A DNA stretch of 20,844 nt from Bacilli bacterium (GTDB lineage: Bacteria; Bacillota_I; Bacilli_A; RFN20; CAG-288): NCBI GenBank assembly GCA_900763245.1, contig CAAFJQ010000056.1, positions 1 through 20,844 on the forward strand. Reading direction: 5' to 3'. The position numbers were made by a program, and so were the translations under genes. Under the pieces are notes generated by a model. It searched no databases. It had not been told where the DNA came from and saw only the letters and a program-made list of their open reading frames with translations. The number at the start of each line of letters is the position of its first letter. Position 1 is the stretch's first letter. This document shows, in pieces, positions 16,010-20,844 of this stretch.

Positions 16010-16031
16010 ATTTGATAAAATATCATTTGAT
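16010..16031 (+). promoter_or_regulatory. Extended -10 and repeat elements at the start of the kinase operon
   Basis: TGA plus TAAAAT (16016-16021) could be an extended -10 ending 8 nt before the ATG at 16030. It lies in a palindrome TGATA-AAA-TATCA (16013-16025), and ATTTGAT occurs twice (16010-16016, 16025-16031). An alternative promoter with a perfect TATAAT (15974-15979) but a poor -35 (CGCACA) would leave a 44-nt leader, still without an SD. Confidence 0.4.
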
Positions 16032-17910
16032 GAATAAAAAACGCAAGGTCTATCAGAAGATCATCACCATCATCATTTTGCTGATTTCGCTTTTTGGGCA
16101 GAATCTTTTATTGTGGTCTATCAATAAAGCAAACGAAGCAAAAATCAAAGTATCCTTAGTGAATACTGTCATGGATTTTAACGGATACACATATTCTGGA
16201 AACATCGTCTATCCTAATGGAGAATACGAATTTTATTATAACCAATGGCTGATGACAGACCATATCAAGGATCCGATATCAGATGGAAAAATCAATATGC
16301 CGGATTCCTGGGTAGGAAGAGAACTGCACAGAAACGGAAAAAACTATAAATTGACATCCCATGGCTATGCGACCTATAGGATGGCGATGACAAATATCGA
16401 ACCCGGCCAGATTTTTTCTATTGCAAAGCAGGATTGCGGTGACAGCGTCAAAATCTATTTCAATGATACTCTTGTCTATCATTATGGCGTTCTTTCCAAA
16501 GAGGAGAACACCAACAACATATCCGGAAAGATATTTTCTCAGTCTTCCCTTGTTGCTCCTGAAAATGGTGTTATCATTATGACAATCGAAGTCGGAAACA
16601 ACGGACATGGAGGTTTACAAGATGTACCAAGCATTTACCCGTCGACAAAGTCTTCCCGTCAGGCTTCGATTGCAGAAGCAATCATCTTCTTCTCTTTCGG
16701 AATCATCTTAGCATCCATTCTTACCGCATTGTCCTTCTTATTGACCGACAGAAAGAATCCTTCTTCCTGTTTCATTCTTTCTTTGACCATCATTCTTTTT
16801 CTGACACTGCTTTTCTCTGGCGATGGGCTGATTGTCTTCAATCGTTTTTCCATCTATCCGAACTACTTTGCCTTTGAATTCATGCAGTATACTCTCACCG
16901 CCTTGTTCATCTATATCATCACGCTTTCAGAAGCCCAGAGCAACGGGAAACTGACTTTGAAAACAACACTCATCAATGGTTTGGTTTTCCTCACTTCGCT
17001 TTGTTCTATTTTCTCGTTGTACGATACCCCTTATCAATATGTCTCCTATATCATTCTGATTCTTCCCCTTCTGATTTACGCCTATCACTTCTTTTCCGGC
17101 ACCCAAGAGAATATTTCCTATCTGAACGTCTTTGTTCTCTCTTTGACAATCGGTGATGTTTTATATGAAATCATCCAAAACAAAATTCCGCCCTCTTTCA
17201 ACAGCAAAGGCATCTTTTCCATCATCTCCGCCATACGAGCGACATTGTTCATCATCTACTTCATTGTTCTCTTCTTCCAATATGTCAAATCAGCAGAGAA
17301 CTATAACAGGCTTTACAAAGAAAAGATAAGAATCAAAGAAAACGCATTGAAACAACAGATTCAGCCACACTATCTTTTCAATACGCTGTCTGTCATCCGC
17401 TCCTTATACCATGAGAACATGGAAGAAGGAGATGAAGTCATGGCGATGTTCTCTAAGAACTTCCGCCAATCTATCAAGAACATGAACGAGGAGATGATTC
17501 CTTTTGAAAGAGAGATTGAAACCATCAATCAATATATTGAATTGGAAAACAAACGTTTTTCAAAACCCTTCGATTTGATTCTCGATCTTGATTTTGTCAA
17601 TTTCATGGTCCCTCCTTTAACGATCGAACCAATTGTCGAAAACTCGGTCAACTACTCCAAAGTCAACGAAAAGGATGATGGATTCATCAGCATTTCATCA
17701 AGCTTTGAAGACGGAAATGTCGTCATCGTCATCAATGACAATGGCATCGGGTACGATACCTCAAAAACAAAAAGCACATCTATCGGTCAGAAGAATCTGA
17801 TTGAAAGGCTTCATCTGAATCTCAACGCCGAGATCAAGATCGAAAGCAGTCTTGGAAACGGAACCAAGACAACGATTGTTTTTCCGTATGAAGGAAAGGC
17901 ATTATTATGA
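16030..17910 (+). CDS. LytS-type membrane sensor histidine kinase (active), 7TM with DISM-like ectodomain
   Basis: From the ATG at 16030 the protein has 626 aa. A signal-anchor helix (about 7-30) is followed by an extracytoplasmic domain of about 170 residues with FYYNQW, GYATYRM and IYFNDT motifs, resembling the 7TMR-DISM ectodomain 2 (a jelly-roll thought to bind carbohydrates). Seven membrane segments follow, then a short coil and a His_kinase/HATPase module. The H-box QIQPHYLFNTL has His447; the N-box EPIVEN has Asn538; DNGIG (570-574) and GNGT (609-612) are intact, so it should autophosphorylate. The frame is open 17 codons upstream from a TTG at 15979, which also lacks an SD. It heads the operon and overlaps the pseudokinase gene by 4 nt. 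The signal is unknown. Confidence 0.88.
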   Translation: MNKKRKVYQKIITIIILLISLFGQNLLLWSINKANEAKIKVSLVNTVMDFNGYTYSGNIVYPNGEYEFYYNQWLMTDHIKDPISDGKINMPDSWVGRELHRNGKNYKLTSHGYATYRMAMTNIEPGQIFSIAKQDCGDSVKIYFNDTLVYHYGVLSKEENTNNISGKIFSQSSLVAPENGVIIMTIEVGNNGHGGLQDVPSIYPSTKSSRQASIAEAIIFFSFGIILASILTALSFLLTDRKNPSSCFILSLTIILFLTLLFSGDGLIVFNRFSIYPNYFAFEFMQYTLTALFIYIITLSEAQSNGKLTLKTTLINGLVFLTSLCSIFSLYDTPYQYVSYIILILPLLIYAYHFFSGTQENISYLNVFVLSLTIGDVLYEIIQNKIPPSFNSKGIFSIISAIRATLFIIYFIVLFFQYVKSAENYNRLYKEKIRIKENALKQQIQPHYLFNTLSVIRSLYHENMEEGDEVMAMFSKNFRQSIKNMNEEMIPFEREIETINQYIELENKRFSKPFDLILDLDFVNFMVPPLTIEPIVENSVNYSKVNEKDDGFISISSSFEDGNVVIVINDNGIGYDTSKTKSTSIGQKNLIERLHLNLNAEIKIESSLGNGTKTTIVFPYEGKALL

Positions 17911-19760
17911 AAGAACAAAGCAGAAAAAGCAGAATCATCACCATCGTTCTCTCTGTCCTATTCCTTCTTCTGCCCGCTTTTTTAGGTAGCATTTTCGATG
18001 CTTCGCTATACAAAAACAGCACCTATATGATCAGAAACGGTGTCATGGATTTCCATAACAGAGACATCAACCAGAAAACCAATGGCATCTATGTGACAGG
18101 AAGCATGGATTTCTATTACAACAAATGGATCGTGACTGACAAGGAAGAAGAGGCAACGCCTGACGGGATGATCCGCCTTCCTGATTTTTGGACATCGGTA
18201 AAAGTAGACGGCAAAAACCTTCCTACCAGCGGCTATGCAAGCTATCGCTTTAAAATCATCAATGTTCCTGTCGGCATCAAAATCACAGCTGACAGCGATT
18301 ATTCCTACTCTTCTTCACGTATCTTTTTTGATGATGTCTTAGTCGGTCAGAACGGTGAACCTAGCAAAATCAAAGAAGAAGATAAAATCGAAAACCGTTT
18401 TACGAGAAAAGCGGATTTCAAGGTAACAAAAAGCGAAGTGACAGTGACGATCGAAGTCGGAAACTCCCATCATGCCGGCATCATCAAAGGGCCGATGATC
18501 ATCTCCAGTCAGATTAAGACGACAAGCCAAAGAGGAAAGCAGCTCCTTCTTTTCTGCATTCTCGGCGTCATGATCGGATGTATTTTCCTTCTTACAATCA
18601 CCGGTATCATGAGATCCGGTTTTCTTAAGACGCTTCCTCCATCATTGGCTGCTTTGTGTTTGCTTTGTTACTGGCTTTTCTCCGGTGACGGACTTGTCAT
18701 TATGAAGTTGATAAACATACCAAACACCTCATACACGCTATATAAATCGATTTCAATCGTCTTCTTGGGATTGTTTATGATTGCTTGTCCTCTATGTGTC
18801 ATACTGAACAGAAAGATGCCTCAAAGTAAATTGCTAATTGCAACCTATAGTATCTTAGGAATCAGCACCATCATCAGCAGGCTCTCTTTGATCTATCACA
18901 CGACCTTCTTGATTCCTTTCATCATCTGCATCATTTTCTATTCTGTTCTGACCTTCTATCAGATTTCATCCTCCAATACAAATACCATTGAAAACCTCTA
19001 TATCATTCTCTTCTTCTCATTATTAGGGAACATTGTACTAGCAACATTAGATGATGCAAACATGTTCTCCTTCCAGATTGCCTATATGATTTCCTATACC
19101 ATCTTCATCGGAAGCCTTCTTTGCTATTTTGTCTTTTTCATCAGGACAATGTATCTAAAGACAAAAACGGAAGAAGAGAAAAAGATCATGAGCGAACAGA
19201 CTTATCTGAAGACAATTGCGCTTCAGGAACAGGTCAATCCCAATGTCATATTCAACGCTCTCTCCATCATCGAAGACACCTACCACAGAGATATCTCTAA
19301 AGGTGACTATGCCCTTTCCTCCTTCTCCAATGTGCTTCGCTATAACATCACATCGATGGATAGAATGTTAGTGACATTTTCCGATGAAATAGATGGCCTT
19401 ATCTCCTTCAACGATTTCCAAAGCACAAGAGAGAACAAAGGCATACCGCTTGTTCTCAATATCGAAGCCTACGAATTCATGATACCGCCTTTGACCATCC
19501 TTACCATCATCGGCAAATTCTATATGCAGAATATCACGGACATCGATGAAGAAAAGAACATGATGGAGGTATCCTCTATAGAAAACAAAAAAGAATTTGT
19601 AGTACAATTGATAGACCATCGACATAGTCATACAATCGATGAGAGAGATGAAGAGATCAGAAACATCAAAGAAAGATTGCAGCTGACCATCAAAGGAAAG
19701 CTGTCAGTCAGAAACGATGATGATGAAACGACAGTTGAAATCATCATTCCAAAGAAATAG
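17907..19760 (+). CDS. Pseudo-histidine kinase, paralog of the upstream sensor
   Basis: A 617-aa paralog of the upstream kinase with the same layout: signal anchor, ectodomain (MDFYYNKW, GYASYRF, RIFFDD, TIEVGN), seven membrane spans, and a kinase-like end. The H-box reads QVNPNVIFNAL, so the phospho-acceptor His is Asn446. In the ATP domain the N-box EPIVEN has become LTIIGK (532-537). Only Asp570 of the DNGIG loop survives (D-H-R-H-S), and the glycine loop GNGT is replaced by acidic residues. It should neither bind ATP normally nor autophosphorylate. The frame is intact over its full length and the dimerisation helices are recognisable, so selection seems to act on it. ATGA overlap with the active kinase and an AAGGAAAGG site imply coupled translation. 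A co-receptor or inhibitor role is inference. Confidence 0.85.
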   Translation: MKEQSRKSRIITIVLSVLFLLLPAFLGSIFDASLYKNSTYMIRNGVMDFHNRDINQKTNGIYVTGSMDFYYNKWIVTDKEEEATPDGMIRLPDFWTSVKVDGKNLPTSGYASYRFKIINVPVGIKITADSDYSYSSSRIFFDDVLVGQNGEPSKIKEEDKIENRFTRKADFKVTKSEVTVTIEVGNSHHAGIIKGPMIISSQIKTTSQRGKQLLLFCILGVMIGCIFLLTITGIMRSGFLKTLPPSLAALCLLCYWLFSGDGLVIMKLINIPNTSYTLYKSISIVFLGLFMIACPLCVILNRKMPQSKLLIATYSILGISTIISRLSLIYHTTFLIPFIICIIFYSVLTFYQISSSNTNTIENLYIILFFSLLGNIVLATLDDANMFSFQIAYMISYTIFIGSLLCYFVFFIRTMYLKTKTEEEKKIMSEQTYLKTIALQEQVNPNVIFNALSIIEDTYHRDISKGDYALSSFSNVLRYNITSMDRMLVTFSDEIDGLISFNDFQSTRENKGIPLVLNIEAYEFMIPPLTILTIIGKFYMQNITDIDEEKNMMEVSSIENKKEFVVQLIDHRHSHTIDERDEEIRNIKERLQLTIKGKLSVRNDDDETTVEIIIPKK

Positions 19761-19771
19761 GAGAGAATATC

Positions 19772-20578
19772 ATGAAAATCATTGCAGTAGATGATGAGAT
19801 GGAAGCTTTAAGCAACTTCTTGCTTCAGATCATCAACGATAAACAGATTGAGTACAAATTCTTCTTGGAAAACCCGTTGGATGCCATCGACTATTGTGAA
19901 GAGAATGCAGTCGATGCCGCATTCCTTGACATCCGTATGCCGATCATCAACGGTGTAGACTTAGCAGAGAAACTGATCAAGATCAATCCGAACATCAAAA
20001 TCATCTTTATCACCGGCTTCACCTATGATGAAGAAGAAATCCAGCAGAGATTAGGAGACAACCTATTAGGATTCTGCTATAAGCCTTTTGATTCCGATAA
20101 GCTCAACTTCTATGTCTCCTCTATCGCAGCCAAAGAGAACAGAGATATCTTCCTCAAATGCCAAGGTCCTTTCGATCTCTTTGTCAACGGAAGAGCAGTC
20201 GGATTCAAATCGACAAAAGCAAAAGAGCTCCTTGCACTTCTTACCGCCTATCACGGCTCCACGTTGACTATGAGCGATGCCATCTATCACCTTTGGCCTG
20301 AGAAAGATCTAGACCTTGCCAAAAAGCTCTACCGCGATGCTGTATGGCGCTTAAGAAAGACATTGAAGGACAATGGTGTCGGCGATATTGTCGAATTCGG
20401 AAAAGCAAAGCTGCTTTTAAGAAACGCGGGAGTCCACTCCGATTACTGGGATTGCATCGATGGCATGAACAACACTTTTGAAAGCAGTGCATTCATGACA
20501 AACTATGACTGGGCCAATGAATTCGTCCCTCAGCTGAATGAAGCCATTGAAAAAAAGTCAAACAATAATTTCAATTGA
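19772..20578 (+). CDS. Response regulator, receiver plus SARP-like winged-helix domain
   Basis: A 268-aa cytoplasmic response regulator. The receiver domain (1-118) has Asp7/Asp8, the phospho-acceptor Asp53 in FLDIRMP, Thr81 and Lys104 in YKPF, so it should be phosphorylatable. The second domain (about 127-205) begins FLKCQGPFDLFVNGR and has STKAKELLALLTAYHG ... LYRDAVWRLRKTL, the OmpR/SARP-like winged helix of the CheY-SARP (COG3947) regulators. A short tail contains the YDWANE motif of this group; the full BTAD repeat region is absent. An AGGAGAG site stands before the ATG, 11 nt after the pseudokinase gene. LytS-type kinases usually pair with LytTR regulators, so this pairing is less common. 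Targets are unknown; its own operon or the divergent eno are only guesses. Confidence 0.9.
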   Translation: MKIIAVDDEMEALSNFLLQIINDKQIEYKFFLENPLDAIDYCEENAVDAAFLDIRMPIINGVDLAEKLIKINPNIKIIFITGFTYDEEEIQQRLGDNLLGFCYKPFDSDKLNFYVSSIAAKENRDIFLKCQGPFDLFVNGRAVGFKSTKAKELLALLTAYHGSTLTMSDAIYHLWPEKDLDLAKKLYRDAVWRLRKTLKDNGVGDIVEFGKAKLLLRNAGVHSDYWDCIDGMNNTFESSAFMTNYDWANEFVPQLNEAIEKKSNNNFN

Positions 20579-20664
20579 TTTAACAAGCGAATTGTTTACA
20601 ATATGTATAGATGGGAAGAGCAGATAGATATGTTAAGCCTAAACTTTTCACGATTTATACTACC

Positions 20665-20844
20665 ATTACTTTTTTAGGTGCGAATTCCAGTCAGTGACGA
20701 TGGCTTCTATGGACGACTTTTCAATTGAAAGAGCATTGAGGATTTCCTGCTGAAGGGAAGTGTAGGCGTACTTCATGGAATAGTGTCCGCTGACCTTGTA
20801 CATGATGATCTTGTCGAGTGCCATGAGCATCTTCTGGACGCTCA
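20665..20844 (-). pseudogene. C-terminal end of a minus-strand gene, possibly a transposase (cut by right edge, possible frameshift)
   Basis: From the edge (codon starting at 20842) a frame reads SVQKMLMALDKIIMYKVSG and on to ALSIEKSSIEA, then ends at a TGA at about 20690. One frame over, the same strand continues with a natural-looking IVTDWNSHLKK and TAA at 20665, so the true end is probably there and a one-base shift separates the parts. The shift could be real, or I may have misread the line junction at 20700/20701. The pattern, with a final QQEILNALSI helix, recalls C-termini of IS1634/IS4-type transposases, but this is weak. No terminal inverted repeat was found. No terminator separates it from the convergent response regulator gene. 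Confidence 0.4.

Noticed and set aside
15979..16029. Upstream extension of the active kinase from TTG
   Set aside because: No SD and the TTG lies on the end of a TATAAT hexamer; the ATG at 16030 precedes a normal basic N-terminus and signal anchor.
20604..20688. Short plus-strand ORFs after the response regulator (24 and 28 codons)
   Set aside because: No SD, convergent with the right-edge gene, and no recognisable sequence.
1..20844. CRISPR arrays, tRNA, rRNA, toxin-antitoxin or phage modules
   Set aside because: Looked for and not seen on either strand; no regular repeats or cloverleaf sequences.

Overview
The window looks like a chromosomal segment of a low-GC Bacillota (Firmicutes). It is AT-rich, most genes have strong AAGGAG-type Shine-Dalgarno sites, TGA is used as a stop (so not the mycoplasma code), and there is a PPi-type phosphofructokinase, a CsoR/CopZ/CopA copper operon and a YfhO-type envelope protein. 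A member of the Erysipelotrichia is possible, but that is only an impression. Apart from a possible transposase end at the right edge there is no clear mobile element, CRISPR, tRNA or rRNA.

Layout. At the left edge is the start of an unknown membrane protein (minus strand, runs off the window). Next is a minus-strand block read from right to left: a giant YfhO-family membrane protein, then a PPi-type phosphofructokinase overlapping it by 32 nt, then uvrA. Divergent from yfhO is a plus-strand O-antigen-ligase/polymerase-like membrane protein that seems to be leaderless. A 388-nt gap follows, holding a compact promoter-hairpin-terminator unit of about 105 nt that I read as a candidate small RNA. 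After it come a Nudix hydrolase and a Vsr-type endonuclease that overlap by 14 nt. A 450-nt gap holds a possible small Cys-containing ORF with an operator-like promoter. Then comes the minus-strand copper operon copA-copZ-csoR, with a CsoR-type palindrome next to the copA start and terminators on both sides, and after it eno (minus strand).

Divergent from eno is the most interesting part: a three-gene plus-strand operon of two paralogous membrane histidine kinases and a response regulator. The first kinase has every LytS-type catalytic motif. The second keeps the same ectodomain, the seven membrane segments and the dimerisation helices, but its phospho-acceptor His is Asn and its ATP-binding motifs are almost all gone. 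It is a pseudokinase co-encoded with its active paralog, with a 4-nt overlap. The response regulator has a SARP-like winged-helix output domain rather than the LytTR domain usually paired with LytS kinases. The likely arrangement is a heteromeric sensor in which the pseudokinase is a co-receptor or modulator. The signal is unknown.

At the right edge the 3' end of a minus-strand gene, perhaps a transposase, runs off the window.
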